The notes: generated by a model not told the origin, from the letters alone. A stretch of DNA of 64,000 nt from Mucilaginibacter phyllosphaerae (GCF_004378255.1 NZ_SNQG01000005.1:372001-436000); one strand, 5' to 3'. Shown: positions 18,250-26,717, counted from the first letter of the stretch. A program made the numbers and translations.

Positions 18250-19905
18250 ATGAAAGTTTTAAGTAAAATACTGGGCATGGCACTATTAGTGTTTATGTTC
18301 GCATCATGCGCCCCGGGCAGGATAATGGCCCAGCAAGAGGGCGGCTATATATCCGACCAGGAGTTTTATGATGAATTGCAGCCTTATGGTACCTGGGTTT
18401 ACGACCCGCAGTACGGTAACGTATGGGTGCCGGATGTAGAAGAAGATTTTAGGCCCTATGCTACACGCGGCTATTGGGCCATGACAGATTATGGCAACAC
18501 CTGGGTATCAGATTACCCATGGGGCTGGGCTACTTTCCACTACGGCAGATGGCGCTTTGATGATTATTATGGCTGGGAATGGGTACCCGGCAATGAATGG
18601 GCGCCGGCATGGGTAAGCTGGAGGAACGGCGGCGGTTACTATGGCTGGGCACCGATGGAGCCGGGCATAAGCATTGATGCAGCATACAGCGATAATTATA
18701 ACGTACCGGATAACTACTGGATATTTGCGCCATACGCCTATATCAACTACACCAACGTTTATAATTATTATGTACCTTATAACCGTACACGTACAATTAT
18801 ACGTAACACCACCTGGTTAAGAAACAGCTATAATTATAACAACAGGGTTTATTATGGTGGCCCGCGCCGAGAAGAAATACAGCGCTACAGCAACCGCCCG
18901 GTTAAAATTTATAATATTAACAATGTAAGCAGGCCATCGCGCATTACGGTTAATAACAACAATATTAATATATACAGGCCTGCGGTAAGGCAAAATACCG
19001 GTGCACGCCCAGCAAGGGTGGTAGATGGTGCGGCTTACCAGCAACAAAACCCCGCGCAACGCATTGGTAGCAGAGACCGCAGCAGGGGCACTGTTTACAA
19101 TGCAGAAAATGCGGCTAAACTATCTGAGGCAGCAAAAAACAGCAGGCCCGACAGCCGCATCATCCGCGGAAACAATAACGATGGCAGGGGCACTGTGAAC
19201 CCGGCACGCCCAACACAGCCGGATGCTGCAAACCCTAACCAGGGTAATGTAACCAACCCAACACGCGGCAACAGACCTGTTAATAATGATGTACAGCAGC
19301 AACAACGTAATACAGACAGGGAGCAGGCGCGCCAGCAGCAACAGCAGATGCGCCAACAGCAACGGCCGGCACGCCAGCAGCAAACCGACCAGCAGCCTAC
19401 CAATAACCCGGCTGTAAATAATAATGATGCACAACAGCAGATGCGTGAGCAGCAACGACAACAGCAGGATCAGCAACGCCAGCAGCAACAACAGGTACGT
19501 GAACAACAAAGGCAGCAGCAGGATCAGCAACGTCAACAGGCTGCCGATCAACAACGCCAACAGCAGCAACAACAGGCGCGTGATCAGCAAAGGCAGCAGC
19601 AGGATCAGCAACGCCAACAGCAACAGCAAGCGCGCGAGCAGCAAAGGCAACAGCAAGACCAGCAACAACAGGCGCTTGATCAGCAAAGGCAGCAGCAGGA
19701 TCAGCAACGCCAACAGCAAGCGCGCGAGCAGCAAAGGCAGCAGCAGGATCAGCAACGCCAACAGCAAGCGCGCGAGCAGCAAAGGCAACAGCAAGACCAG
19801 CAACGCCAACAGGCGCGTGAACAACAGAAGCAGCAACGTGAACAACAGCGCCAGCAGCAAAGGCAGGAGCAAGCTGCCCCTGCCGGCCGGCCAGTGCGTA
19901 ATTGA
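18250..19905 (+). CDS. DUF6600-like secreted protein with long Gln/Arg-rich tail
   Basis: The 551-residue protein starts with a lipoprotein-like signal (MKVLSKILGMALLVFMFASC, cysteine 20). Residues about 35-160 form a Trp/Tyr/Gly-rich region with repeated Y-G-x-W-V-x-D-P and GWATFHYGRW motifs, as in DUF6600 proteins. The middle is Asn/Arg-rich. From about residue 350 to the end it is almost entirely Q, R, D, E and A in an imperfect repeat based on QQRQQQDQQRQ. The DNA of the tail (19300-19880) is a CAG/CAA-rich imperfect tandem repeat prone to length change. The function is unknown; an envelope location is likely. Antisense ORFs over the tail are repeat shadows. Confidence 0.8.
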   Translation: MKVLSKILGMALLVFMFASCAPGRIMAQQEGGYISDQEFYDELQPYGTWVYDPQYGNVWVPDVEEDFRPYATRGYWAMTDYGNTWVSDYPWGWATFHYGRWRFDDYYGWEWVPGNEWAPAWVSWRNGGGYYGWAPMEPGISIDAAYSDNYNVPDNYWIFAPYAYINYTNVYNYYVPYNRTRTIIRNTTWLRNSYNYNNRVYYGGPRREEIQRYSNRPVKIYNINNVSRPSRITVNNNNINIYRPAVRQNTGARPARVVDGAAYQQQNPAQRIGSRDRSRGTVYNAENAAKLSEAAKNSRPDSRIIRGNNNDGRGTVNPARPTQPDAANPNQGNVTNPTRGNRPVNNDVQQQQRNTDREQARQQQQQMRQQQRPARQQQTDQQPTNNPAVNNNDAQQQMREQQRQQQDQQRQQQQQVREQQRQQQDQQRQQAADQQRQQQQQQARDQQRQQQDQQRQQQQQAREQQRQQQDQQQQALDQQRQQQDQQRQQQAREQQRQQQDQQRQQQAREQQRQQQDQQRQQAREQQKQQREQQRQQQRQEQAAPAGRPVRN

Positions 19906-19913
19906 TACTAAAT

Positions 19914-19971
19914 AAATACGCATAAAAAAAGACCGGTCGCAAATGCGACCGGTCTTTTTTTATGCGTATTT
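19914..19971. terminator. 27-bp perfect inverted repeat, bidirectional terminator
   Basis: The left arm 19914-19940 and right arm 19945-19971 are perfect reverse complements (27 bp) with a 4-base loop AAAT. The core is GACCGGTCGC / GCGACCGGTC flanked by seven A and seven T, so it can terminate both the DUF6600-like gene and the convergent ferritin-like gene. Confidence 0.92.
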
Positions 19972-19978
19972 ATAAATA

Positions 19979-20824
19979 TTAGTATATAAATGAACCTACT
20001 AAAAGGTCAAGCACTGCTTGTTTTTCTAACGGCTCATCAAAAGAACCTGTAGCAATTCTTACAGATGTGTTAAGGGCCGAAACTAAATTCACACCACCTT
20101 GTGTAACATTTTCTTCGCCTGCATAGTTACCGTTTACAGGGGCAAAGCCGGTATCGTTACCTAACGAAGCGGTACTTTGTATGTACGGCCTGATGGTAGT
20201 GCTCAGGCCAAGATCATAACGTAACTGGCGGATGGCAGATGCGTGGCGCGCTTCAACCGCATGAATATCTAATGCAGCAGTTAAAACAACCTGGTTGCCC
20301 AGCAAATTACCAGCCTGGCCTTTGTATGCACGTACACCGGTATCTTCAAATACCTGTGCCAGCAACAAAAAGGTAGGGAAATCTGTTAATGCAGTTTTGT
20401 ATGGGCCATTCCCGCTGGCGTTACCACCACCTGATAGATCAATGTTTGGTTTTGCTACGGCTGTACCGCCTAACTGGCCTATTACAGCTTTCAAGAATGC
20501 AACGTGTGCATTTTCATCGCGTGTTATTGGGGCAATATAATTTCTTTGTGCTGCAGGTATAACGTTTTTTGCTGTACCCTGGTTATAAAATTCGGCCTCC
20601 AGGTATTCTAACGTCAAAGCGTAATTTAATACGTCAAGCACAGTTGATGATGTTTGCCCGTAAGCTTTTTTAAACAAGGTACCTAAAGCAAAAGGCATGG
20701 CAGCCATAGCTACCTTTGAGCCAAAGCTGGTTATATTTTTGATAGCGGCACGGCGGGGGCTTAACCTTTCGTGTATCTCCGGATCAATTTCTTCTATTTC
20801 GTCTATGATGTTAAATAAATTCAT
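19979..20824 (-). CDS. Ferritin-like domain protein, exported
   Basis: The 281-residue protein matches the ferritin_2 type: a four-helix core with LNYALTLEYLEAEFYNQG (residues about 65-82), DENAHVAFLKAVIG, FEDTGVRAYKGQA and DIHAVEARHASAIRQLR, giving the E...ExxH pattern of diiron-type sites. The N-terminus has SPRRAAIKN followed by a hydrophobic stretch (VAMAAMPFALGTLF), resembling a Tat signal. It lies 28 bp downstream of a second ferritin-like gene with the same orientation, and they probably form an operon. Such proteins are linked to desiccation or oxidative stress, but no activity is proven. Confidence 0.85.
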   Translation of the reverse strand: MNLFNIIDEIEEIDPEIHERLSPRRAAIKNITSFGSKVAMAAMPFALGTLFKKAYGQTSSTVLDVLNYALTLEYLEAEFYNQGTAKNVIPAAQRNYIAPITRDENAHVAFLKAVIGQLGGTAVAKPNIDLSGGGNASGNGPYKTALTDFPTFLLLAQVFEDTGVRAYKGQAGNLLGNQVVLTAALDIHAVEARHASAIRQLRYDLGLSTTIRPYIQSTASLGNDTGFAPVNGNYAGEENVTQGGVNLVSALNTSVRIATGSFDEPLEKQAVLDLLVGSFIY

Positions 20825-20852
20825 GGCGTTTTTGTGTAATTATGGTTTATAA

Positions 20853-21527
20853 TTAAAAACTGTTTGCAGTTACTTTGGTCTTCAGGAAACCGTTTGCTGC
20901 AGATAAAATGTCTTTGATGGAAGCATGCTTGTTTAAGCCGTTTGAATCAAGCTGGTCGCTTGCAAAACTTCCCGGGCTGATCAGGTTAGAGATCAAAGCC
21001 GCGTGCCTTGCTTCTACCGATACAATTTTACCCGCAAGGGTTAAGTAAGTAGCATCTTTAATTAAATAACCGGCACCATCATAGGCTTGTACACCTGTGT
21101 CTTCAAGTAATTTAGCGGCTCCTAATACACTGGCGCGGCTGCTAAAATTAATCGAGCTAAAATCAGTTGTTAAAGCCATAATAGCCTTGCTTCCTAATGC
21201 GGCCTTAAAAAAGTCGCGGTGCAACACTTCGTGGTCGCGAATATCTGTAAGATAAGCCGTTTCAATTGCAGTGATGCCACTGTAAGGAGTAGCAGCAACC
21301 TGCAGGTAAAAGGCAGCCTCTAATTGTTCAAGCGCGTAAGCATAATTTAATATACCTATATCGCCCGAGCCAATATCAGTTGCACCGGCTACTGTAACAC
21401 GCTCTTTTTTACATGATGCTGCAGCGCCCATAACGGCTACAGCTGCCGCACTTGCACCGGCGTAACGCAAAAAAGACCTTCTGGCCATATTTGCACTGCC
21501 TGTGATTGGGTTAATGTCTGTTTTCAT
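20853..21527 (-). CDS. Ferritin-like domain lipoprotein with Tat-type signal
   Basis: The chosen start MKTDINPITG (ATG at 21527) gives 224 residues; a longer frame from 21575 adds 16 residues that look non-coding. The signal contains twin arginine in MARRSFLRYAG, a hydrophobic stretch, and a lipobox-like AAASC, so the protein is probably Tat-exported and lipidated. The ferritin-like core shows LNYAYALEQLEAAFYLQV, DHEVLHRDFFKAALG, LEDTGVQAYDG and SVEARHAALISNL. It is the first gene of a two-gene unit with its paralogue. A terminator-like hairpin (21651-21685) lies in its upstream region on the same strand. Confidence 0.85.
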   Translation of the reverse strand: MKTDINPITGSANMARRSFLRYAGASAAAVAVMGAAASCKKERVTVAGATDIGSGDIGILNYAYALEQLEAAFYLQVAATPYSGITAIETAYLTDIRDHEVLHRDFFKAALGSKAIMALTTDFSSINFSSRASVLGAAKLLEDTGVQAYDGAGYLIKDATYLTLAGKIVSVEARHAALISNLISPGSFASDQLDSNGLNKHASIKDILSAANGFLKTKVTANSF

Positions 21528-21650
21528 AGTTGGTTTTTGTTTTAGAATAACTTTGATTACGAATAGTACAGTCACTTACGTGTAAAGTTTTAACTCAGAT
21601 TTTAAAAACTATAGTTTATAGCAATATAGAGTAAGAAAAGTAAAAGGCAC

Positions 21651-21685
21651 AAAAAAGGCCGAAAAACTCTCGCAGTATTTCGGCC
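21651..21685 (-). promoter_or_regulatory. Terminator-like hairpin upstream of ferritin-like operon
   Basis: GGCCGAAA (21657-21664) pairs with TTTCGGCC (21678-21685). On the minus strand the stem is followed by six T, as in a Rho-independent terminator, yet it lies about 120 bp upstream of the ferritin-like start codon. It could be a leader attenuator or a stop for upstream antisense transcription. The rest of the 419-bp region 21528-21946 shows nothing else I can name. Confidence 0.45.
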
Positions 21686-21946
21686 CTACATCTACCTATG
21701 AAAAACTCCCTTTGAGAAGGGTATTAACTTAAATACAAATGTAATGCCCAATCATAAAAGTGCCCTTATTTGCTTAAAAAAGCCCATTCATGTTAATAGG
21801 CCATAATTTATTGTAGAAATTGCTTCTCAGAATGTAGAAAAAACAATCCCCGGCAACATTTATTTGCATTAAAATTAAAACCGCTTTATCTGATCGCTGC
21901 TTAAAAATTATCAGAAACTAATTATAACTATCAATGTTACAAGAGT

Positions 21947-22258
21947 ATGGATTACAATGTGTATTTATTGGCTACCGACCCTAACAACCCCTGCCGGGAT
22001 GTGATACACTCAAGGGATACCGGATTAAAGATCAGGGTTTTTTGCCTTAGCGAAGACAGATTTATGCCGAGCGATAACGAAATTCAGCTTTATGGATACG
22101 CTAACGATAAATTGTATGCTTTTGAAACCATTAATATTACTGCCGATGATGCCCTTGATGTAGTAGGTGCCATACAATGGTATGCCGACTATATAGAGTT
22201 CCCGGAGATGGAAATTTTACCCGAAGACCCGCGTGCAAGCAGCGACATAGCCATGTAA
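21947..22258 (+). CDS. Hypothetical protein, 103 residues
   Basis: I do not recognise this protein. It is a small acidic, soluble protein with no signal peptide or membrane segment. It starts MDYNVYLLATDPNNPCRDVI and ends with an acidic tail (EMEILPEDPRASSDIAM). Alternating hydrophobic residues suggest an alpha/beta fold. Codon use is like the host chromosome. It stands alone between the ferritin-like operon (divergent) and the tRNA-Val gene. The start at 21947 is the first ATG. Confidence 0.65.
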   Translation: MDYNVYLLATDPNNPCRDVIHSRDTGLKIRVFCLSEDRFMPSDNEIQLYGYANDKLYAFETINITADDALDVVGAIQWYADYIEFPEMEILPEDPRASSDIAM

Positions 22259-22309
22259 TAAAATGCAAAAACCTGTATATCTGCAATTTAAAATTATTTT
22301 AAATTATTT

Positions 22310-22340
22310 TTTGGAGTATTAAAAGCAAACTCTATATTTG
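22310..22340 (+). promoter_or_regulatory. Bacteroidota-type promoter of tRNA-Val
   Basis: TTTG (22310-22313), a 19-bp spacer and TATATTTG (22333-22340) fit the TTTG-N19-TAnnTTTG consensus of the Bacteroidota housekeeping sigma factor. It lies about 50 bp upstream of the mature tRNA. Confidence 0.65.
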
Positions 22341-22390
22341 CATTCCCAAAACGAACAAGCCATTAGGTGAACGTTTAAGGAAAAGCCAAA

Positions 22391-22465
22391 GGGAGTTTAG
22401 CTCAGCTGGTTCAGAGCATCTGCCTTACAAGCAGAGGGTCACTGGTTCGAACCCAGTAACTCCCA
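22391..22465 (+). tRNA. tRNA-Val (anticodon UAC)
   Basis: The cloverleaf folds well. The acceptor GGGAGTT pairs with AACTCCC, the D arm is GCTC...GAGC, and the anticodon stem TCTGC/GCAGA encloses the loop CTTACAA (anticodon TAC). The T arm ACTGG-TTCGAAC-CCAGT is followed by discriminator A. No CCA is encoded at the mature end. The 3' part from the anticodon loop onward is duplicated at 43964-44006, so this gene is the integration site of the island. Confidence 0.96.
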
Positions 22466-22466
22466 C
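22424..22466 (+). repeat. attL, 43-bp direct repeat inside tRNA-Val
   Basis: The sequence from the anticodon loop (CTTACAA) through the acceptor end plus AC is identical to 43964-44006. It reconstitutes an intact tRNA on this side. Confidence 0.93.
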
Positions 22467-22475
22467 TTAAAAATC

Positions 22476-22512
22476 AAGCACTTACAGTAGAAATACAGTA
22501 GGTGCTTTTTTT
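22476..22512 (+). terminator. Terminator behind tRNA-Val, supplied by the island
   Basis: AAGCACTTAC (22476-22485) pairs with GTAGGTGCTT (22498-22507, one G-T pair), followed by a T-run to 22512. It lies just inside the island. Confidence 0.75.
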
Positions 22513-22673
22513 ATTTCCAAACATTTTCAATGCGCAATAGGCTGTAATTGTATTTGTTTTCCTATAAACTTTAGCAGTTACGCAGTGAAGTTAAGAAACT
22601 ATTTTAAAATAAATTTTTTTGAATAGGGTTTCAAAGTTAATTTTGTGCCGTGTTAGGGTTACTACTCAGCATA

Positions 22674-22707
22674 GTTAGAATCAGCTTTTTCAAGGCTGAT
22701 TACTAAC
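22674..22707. promoter_or_regulatory. Inverted repeat upstream of the excisionase-like gene
   Basis: GTTAGAATCAGC (22674-22685) pairs with GCTGATT-A-CTAAC (22695-22707), a 12-bp stem with one bulged base. It lies 47 bp before the HTH gene. The role is unknown; it could be an operator, a binding site for the HTH protein or a replication-related hairpin. Confidence 0.4.
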
Positions 22708-22753
22708 AATCGCAACTACAAAATCGGTAATTTTTATTTAATACTATTTTACG

Positions 22754-22984
22754 ATGAAAGAATTTCTTTCGGTTGCCGACCTATGCGAGGTCTTAAACGT
22801 TTCAAAATCTACTGTTCACAAAATGTCTTCTAAGGGCACTATTCCTGTTTACAAACCTGAAGGCACCAAACTGATTTATTTTTATGGCGAAGATGTTTTA
22901 GCATATTTCTTCAAGGGCCGTATTCCATCAAAAGCTGAAGTTCAAGAACAAACGCTAAAAGATTTAAGTTCCCTAAAGGTATAG
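22754..22984 (+). CDS. Excisionase-like helix-turn-helix protein
   Basis: The 76-residue protein is a single HTH_17/MerR-like DNA-binding domain: EFLSVADLCEVLNVSKSTVH, then KGTIPVYKPEGTKLIYFYGEDVLAYF. This is the usual form of Xis or recombination directionality factors and of small regulators in Bacteroidota islands. Its position near attL, with the integrase near attR, fits a role in excision. No other domain is present. It could instead regulate the replication-like gene that follows 114 bp later. Assignment as Xis is by context. Confidence 0.75.
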   Translation: MKEFLSVADLCEVLNVSKSTVHKMSSKGTIPVYKPEGTKLIYFYGEDVLAYFFKGRIPSKAEVQEQTLKDLSSLKV

Positions 22985-23098
22985 CTTAGTTTTAATGCAT
23001 CATTTTTAAGTATCATCAGGTGTTAGCGCTTAACCTTATACCTGATGATATTTCCATAATAAAATCGCAATAATTAAAAATCGGTTGAGGCATTTCAA

Positions 23099-24508
23099 AT
23101 GTCTAACCCATCTGGAAATGGTGGTGCTGACTTTAATCAATTTAAATACTCAGTACCAACTGGAACATTGATAAAACTTGAATTTATTGCCTCGCTCAAT
23201 AAAAACTTCAAAAAACCTGGAGTAGCTTTTCTGAAATACTTGTATGTGGTTGGCACTGTAACATGGCATTACATTAATACCCATGCTATACACAAAAAAT
23301 CCTCTGACTATAAAGGTTGTACATTAAATATAACACGCTTAACAAACATACTTGGAACTAAAAATGGTGAAACATGCAATATTATTGATGATTTAATTCA
23401 ATATGAAATTCTGCAAAGGGTTGGAGGATATATTAAGAATTGTAAATCTTTTGATTACAAATTAAAAGATACAACAAAGGATTTTGAGTCCATTAATCTT
23501 TTTCCTGAGTTTGAAAGAATAAGTAAAAAACTGATTATTAAACATAATGAGTTCTATAGGGCGGTAAGTGAAGACTTAATTTTATATAAAAGTTTTTTGG
23601 ACAAAATAAAGGTTTATGAATTAGATATCTACTTAGATAAACATAAAGAAATAGAATCTGAGTTATATCTTATGATGGGGGAATTTGAAAACAGCAATGA
23701 ACTACAATTTGGCACTATTAATCATAAAATAAATTTAGTGCTTAAATCATTAATAGACATCCAAAGGGGAGATAGTTATATCCATAGGAAAAATCCTAAA
23801 TCAAGAGTTCATACTCCTTTAACTGTATTAAAGCGAGAAGCTAAAGCAGTTTTGAGGTTTGAAGGTAAAGGATTTATCGAACTCGATATAAGAAACTCTC
23901 AACCACTAATAGCCTCAATTCTCATCAAAAATTATTGGGTTCAAAAAAACATGGATATTCCGCAAGATGTAAAGCAGTATATTAAAGATTGCGAAAATGG
24001 CTCATTTTACGATTACTTTATGGCATTAAATAACGTAAGTAGTGACGAAAGAACTGATTTTAAAAAACGGTTCTTCGCTGAAGTGTTTTTCAGCAAGGTT
24101 ACAAAACGTCAAACTGTATTGAAAAAACAGTTTAAAAACAAATACCCAAACTGCGATAAAGCCATCTGCGATTTAAAGGGGGGTACCGGTTCCGAACGAT
24201 ATAATGAGTTTTCCATTTTACTACAGACAAAAGAGGCTCAAATAATTTTTGATAACGTTAACATGGGGTTAATAAGGCAAAACATACCTGCTTTTAATAT
24301 TTTCGATTCTATCCTGTGTTTAGCGGAAGATGAGAATCGTGTCCGAGAAAGGCTTCTGGATGCGTTCAGGTCACATAATCTTTGCCCGACAATAAACACC
24401 AATGATTATACCGCAAACATGCCTATAGAGGCTGTAATGGCTTTAATTGAAGACAATAAAGCTACAATGAGGAAGAATTGTAAAGTTGAAGTTTCGCAAA
24501 CCAAGTAA
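23099..24508 (+). CDS. Polymerase-like protein (divergent family-A palm motifs), putative element replication protein
   Basis: This 469-residue protein is not a standard Rep. Its second half carries motifs that resemble the family-A DNA polymerase/T7-like palm and fingers. After RVHTPLT (236-242) comes LDIRNSQP (262-269, aspartate 263) like motif A. RTDFKKRFFAEVFFSK (318-333) resembles motif B with its lysine and aromatic residues, and NIFDSIL (400-406, aspartate 403) resembles motif C. No exonuclease domain is visible; the first 190 residues are helical and unrecognised. Proteins with these signatures occur in Bacteroidota mobile elements, where a replication or priming role is plausible but, as far as I know, unproven. 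The stop is 2 bp from the end of the convergent gene. Confidence 0.55.
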   Translation: MSNPSGNGGADFNQFKYSVPTGTLIKLEFIASLNKNFKKPGVAFLKYLYVVGTVTWHYINTHAIHKKSSDYKGCTLNITRLTNILGTKNGETCNIIDDLIQYEILQRVGGYIKNCKSFDYKLKDTTKDFESINLFPEFERISKKLIIKHNEFYRAVSEDLILYKSFLDKIKVYELDIYLDKHKEIESELYLMMGEFENSNELQFGTINHKINLVLKSLIDIQRGDSYIHRKNPKSRVHTPLTVLKREAKAVLRFEGKGFIELDIRNSQPLIASILIKNYWVQKNMDIPQDVKQYIKDCENGSFYDYFMALNNVSSDERTDFKKRFFAEVFFSKVTKRQTVLKKQFKNKYPNCDKAICDLKGGTGSERYNEFSILLQTKEAQIIFDNVNMGLIRQNIPAFNIFDSILCLAEDENRVRERLLDAFRSHNLCPTINTNDYTANMPIEAVMALIEDNKATMRKNCKVEVSQTK

Positions 24509-24510
24509 GT

Positions 24511-25368
24511 TTAAAAATCGCTTATACCTCTTTGAATTATACAAGTAATATATTTCTTGGGATTGGAGCCCGGCAAAAGAATATATAGATAATTAGGGGT
24601 TATTACGTATTGGTCTTGAAGGATTTCTTCGTTAAAAGGGGTATAGATTTTGCCGTTTTTTATCGTACCCTCAATTGGAGCAAATGCAATTTTGGAACCG
24701 CTGATTAGAGTGTCTTTTTCTAATATTGAAAATGATTGATTATGTATAGTCACCTTATAAAGACTTGACACTTCGCCAACGCTTCTATAAAATTTCGTTC
24801 CCTGAAAAAAGGAATTTCTCATCATGAATGTATTACTCTCAATAAGAGGTTTTGATGGAAGCATTTCATCCTTAAATATGTATGCCACATAAGCACTGTT
24901 GTTAAGTTTATAATCAGTTGCATTCGTGATAACAACATTTATACGTTCATGTCGCTCATCTGGAAAGTATAAACTTAATTGGTAAGGATATTTACTGCCG
25001 CCTAATGCGTTATAATTACCACTAATCCCGAAATATTTTTCAGTCGGCTCTTCATAATCATATTCTTCATTGTGTAAGTGGCTAAAAACGCCACCTTGAG
25101 CATCCTCTACATCTATGGTTATATGTTGAGTTTTTTTATTGTGGCTGGCATTAATGAAAACACAAGGCTTTCCAGATTTTTCATAAACTATATAGTTGGT
25201 AAGGAATACGTCCTGCTGTGGATGGGTGTATTTTTTAGAATAGCTTAATTTAATGACCTTATTTTGATATGCAGTAATTACTTGCCGATATGCAAGGTGC
25301 TTAATTATCGATTGAGCATTGCTTACAGCAGTATGAAGAATAAATACTATGATAACTGCTTTTTTCAT
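24511..25368 (-). CDS. Hypothetical secreted protein
   Basis: I do not recognise this family. The start MKKAVIIVFILHTAVSNAQ (ATG at 25368) gives 285 residues with a clear signal peptide cleaved after NAQ. A longer frame from 25404 would hide the signal and is less likely. The mature part is beta-rich with many Tyr, Asn and Ser residues and no cysteine cluster, suggesting a periplasmic or surface beta protein. It is the only clearly exported cargo protein in the island. It converges with the polymerase-like gene and is divergent from the XRE regulator. Its role in the island is unknown. Confidence 0.65.
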   Translation of the reverse strand: MKKAVIIVFILHTAVSNAQSIIKHLAYRQVITAYQNKVIKLSYSKKYTHPQQDVFLTNYIVYEKSGKPCVFINASHNKKTQHITIDVEDAQGGVFSHLHNEEYDYEEPTEKYFGISGNYNALGGSKYPYQLSLYFPDERHERINVVITNATDYKLNNSAYVAYIFKDEMLPSKPLIESNTFMMRNSFFQGTKFYRSVGEVSSLYKVTIHNQSFSILEKDTLISGSKIAFAPIEGTIKNGKIYTPFNEEILQDQYVITPNYLYILLPGSNPKKYITCIIQRGISDF

Positions 25369-25464
25369 GTGGATAGGTTTTATATCCAAAGATAAAAAAA
25401 ACATTCCAATCGGAGGCTTTTGGGCCTCCGATATTGTTTAAAATCAATAACACATTTGAGGCTG

Positions 25465-25689
25465 ATGGTTGATAAAAAAACTATAGCCAAGAATATCGGA
25501 GCCAATCTCAAAAAATTAAGAGAAGGGAAAGATTTATCTATGCAAGCTTTGGCTAATTTGGCAGACGTCGAAAAAAGCCAAATCGTAAGGATTGAGAATG
25601 GTCAAGTAGATGCGAAAGTCTCCAGTTTATATTTACTTGCTCAAGCCCTTGAAGTAGATGTTAAAGAGTTTTTTAGGGAAATTAATTAG
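25465..25689 (+). CDS. XRE/Cro-type transcriptional regulator
   Basis: With the start MVDKKTIAKNIG (ATG 25465) this is a 74-residue single-domain HTH_3 protein: LKKLREGKDLSMQALANLAD, VEKSQIVRIENGQVDAKVSS and LYLLAQALEVDVKEFF. An upstream TTG extension to 25420 looks non-coding. It is probably the local repressor of the island or of the recombinase genes. The 234-bp stretch behind it (25690-25923) is A/T-rich, and I see no gene or clear motif in it. Confidence 0.85.
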   Translation: MVDKKTIAKNIGANLKKLREGKDLSMQALANLADVEKSQIVRIENGQVDAKVSSLYLLAQALEVDVKEFFREIN

Positions 25690-25923
25690 GACTGTTTTGT
25701 AAAGATTTTTGTCGTTTTCAAACAGAATCACGCAGTTTTTGTAAACCAATTAAAATTATATTTTTTTTATACTAATTTGTTAATATTCAGTTATTTATAA
25801 AGAAATTTGCTTTGTTTAAAAAGCATAATAAATCTGCAAAAAACATACTGGTGCTCGCCACTACTAATATTGACCAGATTATTTTATAAATACTTTAAGC
25901 TATCGTACTAATTTACAGTAAAC

Positions 25924-26124
25924 TTAATCGGCAATATTTATTGGTTCATTTATAATGGGTGATTTACCTTCTAAAAAAATAGAATACTCAAAAGGCGAAT
26001 CATCATTCTGTAAAATGGAAATATTTTCAATTATTTCAGCGTCCGTATTTTTCTCTAACGCAGGTATAACTACAGGCAAATCTTCTCCCTGTAGTAATAT
26101 TTGAGCTAATTCATGAGCGTTCAT
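25924..26124 (-). CDS. Small hypothetical protein coupled to the serine recombinase
   Basis: The 66-residue acidic protein starts MNAHELAQILLQGEDLPVVI and contains an ENISIL element and a proline-containing tail. It has no signal or membrane segment. Its ATG overlaps the recombinase stop by 4 bp (26121-26124), so both are probably co-translated. Small proteins opening with an HELA-x-x-LL-x-G-DLPV-type motif are common in phages and islands of Bacteroidota, without known function. A modulator of the recombinase is possible but only by position. Confidence 0.65.
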   Translation of the reverse strand: MNAHELAQILLQGEDLPVVIPALEKNTDAEIIENISILQNDDSPFEYSIFLEGKSPIINEPINIAD

Positions 26125-26717
26125 TGTATAAGGCCTTTAACTTTCATTACAGTTCTGGTTGATACATCGAGAATACTGCTAATATCACGGATGGGCTTAC
26201 CTTTTTTTAATTCTTTAATGATGTTTTTGGATGATTGTTTTTCCAGAAATTTCTTGTCACTCTCTATGGCACCCTTTGGACGGCCTAACTTTCCGCCATT
26301 TTGAACATATACTTTCCGGCCAACGGATGTTCTTTCTTTAATATTTTCTAACTCCATTTCATAGAGAGAAGACATTACTGACGAAATCATTTTCCATATA
26401 GGATTTTTATTACCATTAGGCCGTGATTCAATTCCTAAATTCCTAACCCTAACATTAACGTCTTTTTCTTCAAGCCAATCAAGTACGTTAATAACATCAC
26501 CAGTGTTTCTACCAAGCCGAGATAGCTCTTCTACCACAAGTTCTTTAACTTTCCCCTCCTCAACTAACTCTGTAATTGTTTTTCCGAATGGTCTGTCTTT
26601 AAAAGCTACACTGCCTGAAATCTTGTCCAAATAGGTTTCATTATAAACCTCTTTATCATCGGCATAGCGATTTCCAGTCTGACCGATAGTTGAGATACGA
26701 TTATATTTAATTTTCAT
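26121..26717 (-). CDS. Serine recombinase (resolvase/invertase family)
   Basis: The 198-residue protein has the resolvase catalytic domain: Y-N-R-I-S-T with nucleophile Ser9, the arginine-rich LVVEELSRLGRNTGDVINVL, and an E-helix region SSVMSSLYEMELENIKERTSVG. A short Hin/resolvase-type HTH follows (KGKPIRDISSILDVSTRTV). The size fits small DNA invertases and resolvases, not the large integrases. In an island that has a separate tyrosine integrase, it may resolve multimers, invert a local segment, or be the remnant of a nested element. I found no obvious recombination-site pair around it. Confidence 0.9.
   Translation of the reverse strand: MKIKYNRISTIGQTGNRYADDKEVYNETYLDKISGSVAFKDRPFGKTITELVEEGKVKELVVEELSRLGRNTGDVINVLDWLEEKDVNVRVRNLGIESRPNGNKNPIWKMISSVMSSLYEMELENIKERTSVGRKVYVQNGGKLGRPKGAIESDKKFLEKQSSKNIIKELKKGKPIRDISSILDVSTRTVMKVKGLIQ

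Noticed and set aside
19095..19942. Long antisense ORFs over the Gln-rich tail
   Set aside because: They are shadows of the CAG/CAA repeat, giving Leu- or Ala/Val-rich nonsense proteins; the plus-strand protein has a signal peptide and a recognisable domain.
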